Positions 1-11,237 of a DNA stretch of 64,000 bases are shown here, in pieces. Each line of letters opens with the position of its first letter. Position 1 is the first letter of the stretch. The translations under genes and the position numbers were made by a program. A model generated the notes under the pieces. It saw only the letters and a program-made list of their open reading frames with translations, had not been told where the DNA came from and did no database searches. Source of the DNA: Dipteris shenzhenensis (lineage: Eukaryota; Polypodiophyta; Polypodiopsida; Gleicheniales); assembly GCA_047967505.1 (NCBI GenBank), contig CM106538.1; one strand, written 5' to 3'.

Positions 1-1778
1 ATACCTCGTGCACGAGAGGTACTTCTGCCAAAGTTGGTTCGCTTTTGTTTGCCAAAGCAGCATGCTTTGTAAACCTTTCCAAGAAACGGTAGCTTCGGAA
101 TCCCAATTGCCATATTCTGATTCCTAAGATCTAACAAGTACTTGAAGTTGACATGACCATATCTCTTGTGCCATTTTGCAGATAGTGGCATCTATTGCGG
201 TTGAGCTGACATGGCATGCTTATCTAGTACTGTAGCTAGCATTCTATATAAGCATCCTTCCTTGACACCTTTTGCTACTAGCTGACATCTTTTGGATTTG
301 TCTCTCATAGTGCATTCATCATTGTTGAAGATGACTTTGTAATTGTGTTCCATCATTTGACCTACTGACAAAAGGTTCTTGTTGAGCTTCGGAACATAGA
401 GCACATCTTTCACTAATCCTTTTGTACCAGTGAAATTGTTCATAGGGATAACGCCTATCCCTTGAACTAGATTCGGTGTATTGTCTACTGTGTAGATGAC
501 ATTTTTCTTTCCTTCTAATGGCTTCATTTCTGTGAACCATTCCTGATAATTTGTCATGTGAGATGATGCACCGTTGTCGATATACCAAGGATCATGTTCC
601 ACTTGGTCGACTTGATAGCTAAAATCCTTTTTGGGATTGAAATTAGTGTCTGGGTACATTGTATCAGTCTGATGCATTTCGTCGCTTGCAAGAAACATAT
701 TTCCATGTTTATTTGGAAAATGACTATGACTAGAATGTCCACCACGATGATTTCCTCTGCCTCAGGAATTCTCTCAATTACTACTGGACTGATCGCCTTG
801 GTCATATTGCTTCTTGCGACAATCTCTTTCATGGTGTCCGAACTTGTGACAGTAGTTGCACTGATTGTTTGACATGTTGGTGGATGCATTCCCTCGTTCT
901 TGAAATCTTCCTCGGTTGGAATGATTTCCTCTTTGCTGATTCTGGTGTTGCTGATGCTGATGCTCACTTTGATTTTGTTGCTGATGATGACTGCTTTTCT
1001 GATATAATCTACCTCTACCTCTGCCTCTACCTCTGCTTTTGTCTAAAGCTGTGAATGCTTGATCATTAGAATGACCTTTACGTGCTTGAATTGCTTGCGT
1101 CCTGAGTTCTTCACCAAGTAGGACTGACTGAAGTTCTTCCAGTGTCGGAATTTGCCGTTGTATGGCAATACTCTAGACTAGATTCTCGTATCCCTCTCCT
1201 AGTCCATTCAGAATGACTTGAACCATTTCTGCGGGGTTCATTGTCTCTCTTGCTGCTGCAAGTTGATTGTTGTATTCTTTTATGCGGAGTACATAAGCAT
1301 GACCGGTTTCGTTGTTGTGAAAACTCTGGTTGATTTGCTTTCTTAGTGTGAGAATCCTGAATGTGTTCTTAGACTCGTAGAGAGCTGTGAACATATCCCA
1401 TGCTTCTTTCGATGTCTTGACTATGTTGAGCTATTCTAGCATGACATCTTGCACATTCTGCTTGATCAGATGATAGGCGTACTTGTCTTTCTTATCCCAT
1501 TCTGGCTGAGCTCAGGCAATGGTAGGATCTACTACTGGTGCGGAAACTATTTGTGTAGCTGTAGATCCAATTGTAGATCCCACTGCTGGTGTTGTGACAA
1601 CAGATGGAGTAGAGCTACTTGTGGCTGGATCGGCCAATGGTCTAGGTGTAGACCCATCGACATACTCCCATTTGTCCTGAAGTACAAGAATGGTCTCCAT
1701 TCAGTATTTCCATGTACCATAATTGGAGTTGTCTAACTTAGTAGATGCCTCCAGATTGAGGTTGCTAGTCATAGACAT
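1..1778 (-). pseudogene. gag-pol remnant of Copia-A (gag, CCHC knuckle, protease, integrase start)
   Basis: The gag start codon is 1776-1778, matching the start in the complete relative. Fragments are readable in several frames: gag N-terminus (about 1512-1778), gag middle (1173-1394), a CX2CX4HX4C nucleocapsid knuckle (819-860), and the protease plus pre-integrase region (192-698). The protease centre reads WYIDNGASSHM, a normal copia variant. Stops and frameshifts separate the pieces, for example between 1394 and 1512. The polyprotein would have packaged the RNA, processed itself and integrated the cDNA. No full protein can be made from this copy. Confidence 0.88.
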
Positions 1779-2569
1779 GGTGCAAGAAATGTACCCAAAA
1801 GTGTCATGAAAATCTTTGTATGAATCAACTACAAATACACTGACTGTGCCAAGTGAAATCTTTGAGCTGTCGGTGAAGATAGAACTGCAATATATAAAAT
1901 CTATGATCTGTATTACAAGGCTTGTGGCAATGATGTCGGGAATAGCCAAGAGGCTTTACAAGGCTGAAATGATGTGCACGATGCTGTGAGATAGCCGAAT
2001 AGGCTTTACAATGGTGGCATGTGTGTGTGAAATCAAGTGCTATCTACCCACTGAAACAATATGCAATGCCTCTATACTCTCTGAAGTCTGCTCACTAAAC
2101 TGATGAACATAAGGTTTCAGGTAATGTAATGATGTGAAACCGTATGTGAGCGTATGGACTACTTCGAGTAGGTACTAGTCAGGAATTTCCGGCATGGCTT
2201 AGATTGGCAACTTGGGGAGATTTAAAGCATCCCCTCTATGGTGATCTAGCCTACTCTGATCTATATCTATACCAACTGTCGATCGATGAAAGAACAGTAA
2301 ATAATTCCTTTTCTTTTGTTCTTTTTAAGTGCTGTGTCAGATGCTCGATGTAGAGAGAAATGTGTGTGAAGGAAGTGATTTTGTTGGTGAGGCTCAAATG
2401 TGAGTGTAACTTGCACCAAAATGTGCGCCTGATTGACAACGCGTACAACACAAAAAAACGAGCGACTTTCCTTTTTAAAGCACCCTCAAATTCTTCCTGG
2501 ATCAAGAGATACGACTTGATCTAGGTGGAGGGGCAATAGGAGTGCAAATGGTGCTCAATGATGATGTGT

Positions 2570-3010
2570 CACTATGGGTCACATGCAGTGTGATGTGGCA
2601 CTATGACTACCAAGAGGTGTGCCAATGGACATTTGTGCTGAGGTGGCAGGAGTGGTTACATGAAGTGACTGTGGAGCACTGTGTGTGCCTACAGGGGTCA
2701 GTGCTGATTGGACAGCTGAGGTGGCACAAATGATGATGTCAGTAGATGATGTGGTAATAATGACATGGCTATGCTGATGTGGCAGATGAGCTGGTAGCGT
2801 GACGTGTCTATGATGACATGGCACAAGTGATGTGGCAGATGACATGTCAGATAAGGTTGACATGGCACATGCTGATGTGGTAGATTGACTTTGACTCACA
2901 CATGGCAGTCGGTGACAACTGGCAGATAAGCTGATGATGTGGTAGCTTCATGGGGCTGCTGACATGTCACTTAGAGTGATGTGGCAGATAGGGTGCCATG
3001 TGTCACAATT
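2570..3010. repeat. Decayed TGAYGTGGCA motif array in the Copia-A leader
   Basis: A run of about 15 short units of the form TGATGTGGCA or TGACATGGCA with 10-25 bp spacing. It corresponds to the better preserved array at 19765-20235 in Copia-B. Almost every ACGT core has become ATGT or ACAT; only one clear ACGTG (near 2801) remains. That is the product expected from methyl-cytosine deamination at CpG. The array lies in the transcribed leader between the LTR and gag. Nothing else is recognised in the leader (1779-4197), which is otherwise low-coding sequence rich in CTCTC near the primer-binding site. Confidence 0.75.
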
Positions 3011-4197
3011 GTGACCAAACCACCTAACCAAGGTTGACGGAACCTAACCCTGGTTAGCTCCTATCTGCAACATATCAGTCTGAGAGCAAGAGAGACTCTA
3101 AGTAGGAAGACGACAACGAAATGGCCACTTGGAGAAGATGATGGCAAAGAGACAATCCGTCATTGTGTCGTTGCATACAGGGAGCTCGTTTTGGAGTTGC
3201 GGCGCTTCACCATCTTCTTCACCTTCAAGCTTGCAAGCTCACAGCCGTTTGAGTGATGCTTCGATGCTGTGGAAGACGTCGAAGCCCGTGGAGGTAAGGA
3301 GGCCATTTGGAGCTTCATTGCAGGAATGAAAGAGCACTGGAGTGCTAGAAGGAACCTTAGAACTTCTTAGTATAGTCGGGTGGAGAGGCTATCGCTGGAG
3401 CGCTCGCTGAATAGAGAGGCAAGGTTGGAGCGTTGGCCATCTTGCATGATGGAGCATTGGAAGCTGCTGTAGGGAGGCCATCTGGGAAGGCACGTGGCTG
3501 AGAGTAGAAGGCCATGGGTCGCACTTGAGGTGAAGTGTTGTTTCTTTGGGATTGCACACAAGTCTGTTGCAGAAAGGAGCACGGTAGGATGGCCTGTTGT
3601 CAGAGGGTCACCCGTGAAGCTATTGTTGGGGGGTCGTCCATGGAGCAGTTGATGCTGAGAAGCCGCCTTTACTGGGGAGCCATCATTTTACAAGCTGAGA
3701 GCGTGGAGTAGAGGCCTTGCAGATAGTCATTGAGGCGGTTAAGGAGCTAGCTACTGGTGATGCAAGTGCTGCTGGAGACCTTTGTAGTTTGGAGAGGCAT
3801 CTGGCTTTCCAAACTATGAGAACTATGAGTTTTGCTTGCCTTGTAGTAGGCCGTGCTTGCTGTTGCATGAGCAAGAGTTAGAGGGTTGCTTATGCATTGC
3901 TAGCTCTCTCAATGAAGCATGTCTCTCAACATGTCTCCCTCTCACAGCAGAAATCTCTCAAGAAGGCTCTACCTATTTTTCTCACAAACACTTGAAGAAG
4001 ATCACTCTCTCTTGCTTTCAATCAAAAAACTCTCGCAGTGGAGTTGAATGGATGGAAATCTTTCCAATGAATGGAAATTCTCTATCAAAGAAAGCGAAGG
4101 TTCTCTCAACAGAAGAGAACACTCAATCTCTCTCGATCTCTCAATCTCTCAATCACTCTCACAAGAAGGATGGCATCTCAGCAGAAGGCAAAACCAT

Positions 4198-4209
4198 GCT
4201 CTAATACCA
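4198..4209 (-). other. Primer-binding site of Copia-A
   Basis: On the minus strand TGGTATTAGAGC follows the LTR with no gap. This is the plant initiator-methionine tRNA complement (TGGTATCAGAGC) with one C-to-T change. It fixes element polarity and shows that the LTR at 4210-4466 is the 5' LTR. Confidence 0.85.
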
Positions 4210-4466
4210 TGACAAAATATGAAGAGGGGAGACGAGAAGAGTGGAGATAAGGAGAGAGGGCACAGCTAGAGAGCACACCACAAATGACTAACTATACACT
4301 AGATTTAGTTGAAAAAATAGAATATATACAAACCCTTTTAGGGTTAGGGTTAGGGGATCTAACCCTTTCCTTTATAGCACTCTGTTGGGTTAGTGCTATG
4401 CACATATGATCACGTGATGGTGCTATGCACACATGATCACGTGATGTTAAGCGTGAACTCTCAACA
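4210..4466 (-). repeat. 5' LTR of Copia-A
   Basis: 257 bp with TG and CA ends, the same length as the LTRs at 14395, 21496 and 56622. It contains a TATA box, a telomere-like CCCTAA run just upstream of it and two CACGTG palindromes; both are intact here, while the other copies keep only one. About 11 differences by eye from the LTR at 56622. Confidence 0.9.
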
Positions 4467-4679
4467 GATTTCTCCAAATAACCAACCCACAGCATAATAG
4501 CCGGTGTGAGGTGACCACTTGGGCCCTTTGTTCTTGGGGCTGCCTCTTCCCTACAATAAAGTTTTAGAGCAAACTAAGAAAATCTTGCACATGGAGCACA
4601 TCTGGGATCCTGTGTCTCACGACTCTCTGTCCAATGCAATGAGCTTCCACAACAAGACAAAGCACCCATAGACACGCAC

Positions 4680-4925
4680 ACAAACGCGTTTATTGAACTA
4701 AATAAAAAACTTATGGGCGCATCTATTTGCGCATCTATTTTCACGTCTGGAAACCCACATCTACTAGCACGTCTATATAGCAGACACGTGCGTATAGACA
4801 TGCATTTAGATGCTTAAATAGACGCTCTTATAAACGTGTTTATAGATGCAAAAATAGACGCTTGTCGAACAGACAAACGCATATATAGACGCATTTATAG
4901 ATGCACTGATAGATGCGTTTTATAA
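4680..4925. repeat. TAGACGYGC motif cluster 1
   Basis: About ten degenerate copies. The left half is mostly in GCRTCTA orientation and the right half in TAGAYGC orientation. Many units read TAGATGC, the CpG-deaminated form of TAGACGC. The cluster ends where AT-rich sequence begins (4920). It lies downstream of the 3' end of the minus-strand transposase gene. Confidence 0.7.
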
Positions 4926-5312
4926 TATTTTTTTTAAAATTTACAGAATGCTGTGTATGTTGTGTATGCTATATAGTTACAAGAATCCCATTTTCACATT
5001 ATGTAATTCAATTCTTACAGCCAATGCAATCGCATTTTAATTACAATTCCAAATAAAACATTACAACTCCAAAACGCAATAAAATTGAAAGCTCTAAAAG
5101 TGCTTGTATGTACATATAGCACGAAGCTAAGCCACGTCATGTGGCTTTAAGTACAAAAAATAAGGAAGCTAAGCCACGTCATGTGGCTTCAAGTACAAAA
5201 AATAAGAGAAGTGTATATACAAGAGGCACGAAGCCAAGCCAGTGGCTTTAAGTACAAAAAAGAGTAGCTAGCACTACTTCTACGACTAATCCTCGCTGCC
5301 TTCCATGCTCCC

Positions 5313-6737
5313 TTACGTGCTCCCTTCTGCACTCCCTTCTGCGCCTCCTTCCTCGTCTTTCTCGTTGTCTTGTGCACGGGCCTGTAAACAAGGGACAACA
5401 TATATCAATGTGTGAAAAATCAAATCTTTACTTATTATATTGGCATTATTTAATTACTTTCAAATACCTCGGGGACCGCTCCAATAGCGCAGATATACTG
5501 CTCCTTAGTAATCAACCCGTCATCATAGAAGTGCCTCCATCTATCTCCTCTGCGATGGTGGCAGTGGTAGGCTGTCTCCACAGGAGTAGGGTATCTGCCC
5601 ACGATCTCAAGCTACAAGACGACACAATTTGCGAAGGGATTAGTACAAAGAAACAACCTCCTAATAAACTACATAAGCAATATAATTTGAGATCGATACT
5701 TACAAATTGGGCCTCCCATGAATCAACACCCCCTGCTCCAAAATGCGCGCTTCCATATTCCTCCATCTGGATCCTTCGTGCCTCCACGTGCTGCAGACTG
5801 GGGTCCTCCCTCGCTGACTTCATTGCTTTCTTCCACTCACGCTTGTGAGTGGTGTGGGGCGGGCCCCTTGATGGTTGACCTCCCTCGAGCTTGGCAATCT
5901 CTGCTAGTGCCTGCCTCTTTAAGCGAAGATCTTTTATTGCCAAGTGTCGTAATAATCTTTGACTTGGCCCATTTATCTGTGAACTGGCGATTGGGGGGGT
6001 TAGGATATCTAGAGCGAACAGCAGTGAGGGTCTCATCAGCCAACCTCTTTGGCTGGTCTTTGAAGTGGATAAAGCAATCTCTGTAATTGTTAGCAATTAA
6101 AGAGCGCATGAAGGCCATGATGTCCTTCCCCCGTGCATCCATCAAGATGCCTCCTGTCTGAGTGATGTCATAGAATATCGTACCATCACCCGAAGGCACG
6201 TCTAAATCATCTGAATCATCATTGTCCCCACCGCCACCCCTCCCAAAGCACTGTGCCATGCATCCCCCACCACTCTCCCTGCTACTACGCCCTACTACTG
6301 TGTCGTGTCAAGCTCGTACGTTGGCCACTCGTAGCTGGAGAACTGAGTCTCGACTACACAGGAGTACGTCGACGGCTCTGCGAGACAGAAGGACCTCCTG
6401 ACGGCATGGGGGAAGGGGCATAAGGCGGCATGGCAGAAGGGGCATAAGACGGCATGGGGGAAGGGACATAAGACGGCATGGGGGAAGGGACATAAGATGG
6501 CATGGGAGATGGGCCTGCGCTGTGTAGCCGGCTGGGCTATGCTGACTCCGCTGGGGTGATCTCAGCTGGTGTGGGGTGGTTTGGAGTCTGTAGTGCCGAC
6601 TCTTGGGGGGTGTTTAAAGTACCTGTCATATACCCGTATAACTCCGCAAGACTAGGAGGGTGCCCTAAAAGGTCATATAAGTCCTTCCAAATAGAATCCC
6701 AAGGATCAGGTGAGCTAGAAGCGCTTCCTGGCCACAT
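5313..6737 (-). pseudogene. Transposase_24/TNPA-like protein of a CACTA element, multi-exon, broken
   Basis: Start at 6737 follows an acceptor-like CCAG. A proline-rich N-terminus leads, after an in-frame TAG at 6537-6539, into four or more MPSYVPSP-type repeats. The conserved part (about 6259-5704) is acidic and Gly-rich, then has a basic block ending KRSSLKEA. A frameshift near 5935 follows, then a Trp-containing region ending WEAQF. That resembles Transposase_24 (the plant TNPA-type family), which binds subterminal repeats. Clean introns follow: 5612-5703 (GTAAGT donor) and 5382-5467 (GT-AG). The exons 5468-5611 and 5313-5381 stay in phase and end in an acidic, Glu/Gly-rich tail with stop TAA at 5313-5315. 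At least three lesions make it inactive. The family call rests on pattern only. Confidence 0.55.
6405..6500 (-). repeat. 24-bp tandem repeat coding for MPSYVPSP-type units
   Basis: Four near-perfect 24-bp units, each translating on the minus strand as an eight-residue Met-Pro-Ser-Tyr/Pro unit in the frame of the 6737 start codon. The unit length of 24 preserves the frame, as expected for a proline-rich linker that expanded by slippage. Confidence 0.8.
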
Positions 6738-6819
6738 GTTGAACTGGAAAAAAGAAAAAAAATCTATTACTGATGAGCTAAGAAGAAAGGGGAAGGGAAG
6801 AGAGGATTACTGACTGTCG

Positions 6820-6990
6820 AAGCGCGTCTATAGACGCGTCTGATTAGCGCATCTATTTTTGCGTATAACAGCGCATCTATAGACGCGGCTATCTGCGTCT
6901 GTAAATAGGCTAGACGCGCGTTTAGACGCGCTTGTAGATGCGGTTTTAGATGCGCTCTAAGACGTGCCTATAGATGCACTCCGACAGACG
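6820..6990. repeat. TAGACGYGC motif cluster 2
   Basis: The most CpG-rich of the four clusters. It contains the perfect 14-bp palindrome GCGTCTATAGACGC and several GCGCATCTA and TAGACGCGC units. It lies upstream of the minus-strand transposase gene, so that gene is flanked by clusters 1 and 2. Confidence 0.72.
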
Positions 6991-7346
6991 GACTTTTCTA
7001 AAGAGTAGAAAAGGACACCGTGCCCGACACACAAACGTGACACTGATACCTAGATCATGCATTTTTTGGATACGAGAAAGTACAAATCCAAAGAGAGCAA
7101 ACTTCCAAAGAAGATCAACTGCAAAAAGACTTACCTTGGATAGAGGTATGGAAGGTTCTTCTCCTTTTTCAAAGTTGCTTCTCCTCCTTGTTCGCCCTCC
7201 TCTCCTTTAAGCTTGGAAGTAAGTGTGGGTGCCTTCCTCTTAAGTGTAAGCTTGGAAGTAAGAGTGGGAGCCTTCCTCTTAAGCATCAAAACTGACATAG
7301 AAGGTATGTACAGCCGAACCAAAAAGCATAGTAAAGATATAAGCTG

Positions 7347-7781
7347 TCAGGCCTCAGCCATGACATCAACATCCACCTGGCCTCCCGGATCATTAGCTCT
7401 ATAATCTTCGTCATTGTCACATACAAGGATGCCCCTCTTTAGTACATCAACCCACAGTTGAGAAGTGAGGCTATCAGCAGGGGTAGAGGCCTGACCAGGG
7501 GTGGAAGTAGAGGCATCCCAATGGTGAGATTGTAACGGTCGTGGCTTGAGCGCAAATACCTTTTTGGGTTGCTGCCAGGCACCCTGGGGAGAGGCATGAG
7601 ATTCTGAGATTTTGCCCTTTCCTTTATCCTTTTGCTTGGCTGAAATCTGAACCACATTTTCTTTGGGAGGGACAGAGTTAGATGCCACATCACCCAATTT
7701 GCTAGGCATAGCCTTAGGCCCCAGACCATAAGTTGGAGGGGAAGTATTTTCTGGAGCAATAGCTATAGGTGGACTGTGGAT
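7347..7781 (-). CDS. Unrecognised exon between the two CACTA genes
   Basis: An open frame of about 144 codons begins after an acceptor-like GCAG at 7782-7785 and ends at TGA 7347-7349. The peptide is rich in Pro, Ser, Lys and Gln, with a short basic KGKGK segment, then a more ordered C-terminal end containing Trp, Val and several Asp residues. No domain was recognised. A methionine codon (7707-7709) occurs 24 codons in. It sits between clusters 2 and 3 and is probably an exon of an element-encoded protein, but a captured host exon is possible. A candidate GT donor inside its end could splice it to a downstream exon. Confidence 0.4.
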   Translation of the reverse strand: MHSPPIAIAPENTSPPTYGLGPKAMPSKLGDVASNSVPPKENVVQISAKQKDKGKGKISESHASPQGAWQQPKKVFALKPRPLQSHHWDASTSTPGQASTPADSLTSQLWVDVLKRGILVCDNDEDYRANDPGGQVDVDVMAEA

Positions 7782-7849
7782 CTGCTAATAAGGAAGCTTG
7801 CAAGCCGCGAAGTATAAGTAATGTGAAGAAAAGCGAAGCGAGCGCGCTA

Positions 7850-7992
7850 AAAGCAGGTTAAAAATCGCATCTATAGGCGTGTCTAAAAGCGCGTCTAAAT
7901 ACATAGAGTAGATGCGATTTTAGATGCGCTTTTAGACGTGCCTATAGACGTGCATCATAGAACAAACAGACGTGCTTTTAGATGCGCCACAG
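7850..7992. repeat. TAGACGYGC motif cluster 3
   Basis: About eight units, including GCGCGTCTA, TTTAGATGCGC and two TAGACGTGC. It lies immediately upstream of the plus-strand TNP2-like gene. As in cluster 1, the left units are in GCRTCTA orientation and the right units in TAGAYGC orientation. Confidence 0.7.
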
Positions 7993-8048
7993 AGTTTAAA
8001 ATTAAACATTTGAAGAAGAGCAAATTTTTGTGGGTTGTTTGTTTGTAG

Positions 8049-10771
8049 GATATCTTCATCTTCAACAAGTAGCTCCAGTGAGGATGAATCCATCCGTATC
8101 TACCATCGCGAAATGTGGTTGGAGCAAAAAATCAAATGTATGTGTGATCGATGTCGAGGAAACATGTATCGTGCACGCAAGATTACACTCAATCACATCT
8201 CAAAGTATGGAGATTGTTCAACTCGAGGAAACATGTATCGTGCACCCCAAACCCACCTTAAACTCTTAATTGCGTCTATTGTTCAGGTCTCACTACATCG
8301 GGTTACCATGCATGTCCTGTTTGTGGTCATTCGCTAGTTGCCTCACGGGTAGATGCATTGAATAAGGTCATCTATGAGAATCACCATCGATTTCTCCTAC
8401 TTGATCATCCTAGATATGTTGCCCCTTGGAATGAAGTCCTCCCACAATCACTCATCGTAGGAGATTGGATGAGAATTTGGGACGGTTCCACGACTCCTCC
8501 ACCACTTGGCATGAGCCGGTAAGGGTTTGTAACTATTGTGTGCTATATTGGCTGGAAATAAAGGTTGCCCACTAACACTTTATTTTGTTTAGATACTCCA
8601 TCTTTTATCGTTTACCATATTGGTCCCACCTCAAGATCAATCACTTGCTTGATCCCATGCATATCTTCAAGAATGTGGCATCTACCATTTGGGAGCATTT
8701 GAATGGGACATGAGATTCCGCAGGCATAAGGGAGGATTTACGTACCATAGGGAGGATGCGTGAAGCTTGGCCACAAGAGAGACCAAATGGGCGTGTTTTT
8801 TTACCTCGTGCACCGTGGATGTTATCAAAGCTAGAGATGGCGACAGTGAAGCGCGCTATTACTACAATTCGTACTCCCACTGGATGCATGAGGTGTTTGA
8901 AGGGAGCCTTTACAAAGAGCAAGAAAAGAGGTGTAGAGCAATTATATGGCTTGAAATCTCATGATTGGCACAAGATGCTCCAAGTAAGTATTTTATGTGC
9001 ATAATATCCTTTTCCTTTCAAATTTGTGAGTGAATAATTATAAGCAACTAATCAACCACCTTCTCGTGGGTTCAGTTCATACTACCTACTAGCATTTCAC
9101 GTAGTGCATCGAAGGATGTGTAAGATTGTATTTACAAGATGGGCGAGCTTGTAAGGTACTTTACATGATACAAAATATGATGCATATCAATGCTCCATGC
9201 AAGTTTGAATGCATATTGCTAATATGCTGTACTTTTTCATTTCTAGGTATGTGAGCTCAAAGGAAATAGATCCCACCATGCTTGAGAATGCTCGAGTTAT
9301 GTCAGTGGAGGTGGTTTGTTTAGTGGAGGAGACATTTCCATGTTCTATTCTCACAAGCCAACTACATCTTATAGTGCATTTGGTGGATGAGATTGCTATA
9401 TGCGGTACTATACATGCACGATGGTTGTTCTTCGTCGAGCGCTTCATGAAGACCTTGAAGGGCTTTGTGAGACAAAATGCAAGACCCGAAGGTAGCATGG
9501 CCGACGGTTGGTTGGTACAAGAGTCACTTGTATATATTTCTGAGTTTCTTGTTGATGTGGATAGCTCTCTCCCATGACTATGGAGAGATGATGAAGACCT
9601 AAGGATGAACTCTATTGTGCCTCAAGGGAAAGGACGCAACAAAGTAATAGACACGGAGTTGCATAATAGTATCAATCTCTTTTGCGTGCTTAATAGTGAT
9701 GTGATGAAAAGATGGGTGACAAGATACGAGGATGCAAAGGCAAGAAGACAAGAAGAAAGGGCCCTCTTTCGTACACACCACGGATCTCGTGTGCCATACC
9801 CTCAGTATCTAAGAGCACTTCCAAAGGATATTCATGTGGATTGGCTACTTGATGAAATGGAAAAAGCAGAGAAAGACGAGGGGATGCATATCACAATGGA
9901 AGAATGGGAGTATGCTAGGGGATGCATGAGCAAGGTTGGTATATAGAATGTTATGCATAAGTTAGGAGCTTTCAATAATTTAGATTGCTTATTTAATTGA
10001 TTTTTTCTTGGTGTAGTGCACTATGTTCAATGCTATATGGTGTGAGGGCAAGCATTTTCGAACACAACAGATTGATGATAAGAGAAACACACAAGATTGC
10101 GGCATCATTGCTAGCTTTGAGGGAGCCAATGGAGCCATTGATGATTATTGTGGCATAATCCAAGATATTATTATGCTTGACTTTCGACACTTCTTTATGT
10201 ATGTTTTGGATGTAAAGTGGTTTAAGGACATGGTGGAAAGAGGCCCTAATGCAACAATCAAACGCCATGCAAGTGGCTTTGTAACTATTGACTCCACAAA
10301 GTTTTGGCAAAGTAGGAAGGACGCACTAGTACTACCGCAACAATGTGAACAGTTACTGTGCACACATATAAAAATACTCGCTTTTAAATATTTGATGCAA
10401 GAAAAATAACATGATTGTATTTGTGTTTGAATTAGGTTGTCTATCAACCAATGGTGGATAATAATAGATGGTGTCATGTCAAACCTATTATGCCACGTTC
10501 CAAAGTGATGTATAGTACATTTACTAATATGGAGCGTATGGAGGATGATCATGGCCATGGACGTGATGATGACCGTGATACGAGAGAGGAGGATGATCAT
10601 GAGATAGGAGATACAGATATTGAGGCCATTACCCATGAGGACGAGCCTACCATTGGTGATGCTGATTTCGATGAGCACATGAGTAGCACAAGTAGTAGTG
10701 GGTTGAATGTATTTGTAGATCTAAACACTTGTTTGGATTTTGAAGTAGATAGTTTGGCAAGATCTCATTGA
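8049..10771 (+). pseudogene. TNP2-like CACTA transposase, multi-exon, missing its central catalytic part
   Basis: Pieces match the plant TNP2 order. They are an N-terminal CxCxxC zinc segment (8049-8270), the post-catalytic block with ACPVCG and RFLLLDHPRY (8287-8518), a block with HLLDPMHIFKNV and GLKSHDWHKMLQ (8593-8983), a DUF4218-like block with RWLFFVERFMKTLKGFVRQNARPEGS (9247-9577), a following segment (9578-9934) and a DUF4216-like block (10017-10407). A final acidic His/Asp-rich segment lies at 10437-10771. Introns with good GT-AG ends are 8519-8592, 8984-9075, 9151-9246 and 9935-10016. The roughly 250 residues normally between the zinc segment and ACPVCG are absent. An in-frame TGA lies near 8710, with further breaks near 9100-9150 and 9577. 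The protein would cut and join CACTA ends, but this copy cannot. Confidence 0.8.
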
Positions 10772-10979
10772 GGATGAGATTGAACCGTAGCCCCATCATT
10801 GATATTGGCAAAACTATTTTACATATTGTTTCATTCTCCTCACCTCACTTAATTCTTATAGATGTGGGCTTGCAAAAAAGAATTGATGTTTTTGTTAAAA
10901 TTATGTGCTTTGGTAATCATGGGCAATGTTTGGAAAGCAATGATGTACACCAAAATCTCACTTTTTGTATTCTCTGGTT

Positions 10980-11237
10980 TGTGTCTATCTATGCGTCTAA
11001 ATGCACGTTTGATTCTCAGTGTTAACGCGCTAATACATGTGCAAATAGACGCGCTGATAAACACGATGTTAGACGGAGGCCCGTATTTTCTCAGTTTAGA
11101 CGCGCAAATAGACGTGCTAATACACACACAAATAGACGAGTTGTTAGACGCGCTTTTAGACGCGCCGTAATTCCTTTACTAAAGCAACGCCTATAGACGT
11201 GCCCGCTATTTTGCGCATCTACCAAGCGCGTCTATAG
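10980..11237. repeat. TAGACGYGC motif cluster 4
   Basis: At least twelve units, including two adjacent TTTAGACGCGC-type copies near 11150 and GCGCGTCTATA at the end. Most are in TAGACG orientation until the last 30 bp, which flip to GCGCATCTA/GCGCGTCTA. It closes the TNP2-like gene on its 3' side. Confidence 0.72.

Larger units (their letters stand above)
1..4466 (-). mobile_element. Copia-A: 5' part of a decayed Ty1/copia retrotransposon
   Basis: A minus-strand element whose 3' part lies beyond the window start. Seen from its own 5' end it has a 257-bp LTR (4210-4466), a primer-binding site touching the LTR (4198-4209), a 2.4-kb untranslated leader, gag from 1778, a zinc knuckle, protease and the start of integrase. 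It belongs to the same family as the complete element at 14395-21752, but its leader and gag-pol are closer to the copy at 56622-63251. Both share the Asp-Asn-Gly protease form and the same leader. The reading frame is broken many times, so it is dead. The five bases outside the LTR (4467-4471) are GATTT, also found outside the LTR at 56622. Confidence 0.9.

Noticed and set aside
2251-2505. Possible small gene in the Copia-A leader
   Set aside because: The matching stretch in Copia-B and Copia-C is not kept open in the same frame and no motif is seen.
4340-4375. Interstitial telomere repeat
   Set aside because: Only about three TTTAGGG-like units, and at the same place in all four LTRs, so it is an LTR feature and not a telomere remnant.
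8641-8922. Minus-strand open frame of 93 codons opposite the TNP2-like exon
   Set aside because: Shadow of the plus-strand exon carrying the GLKSHDWH block.
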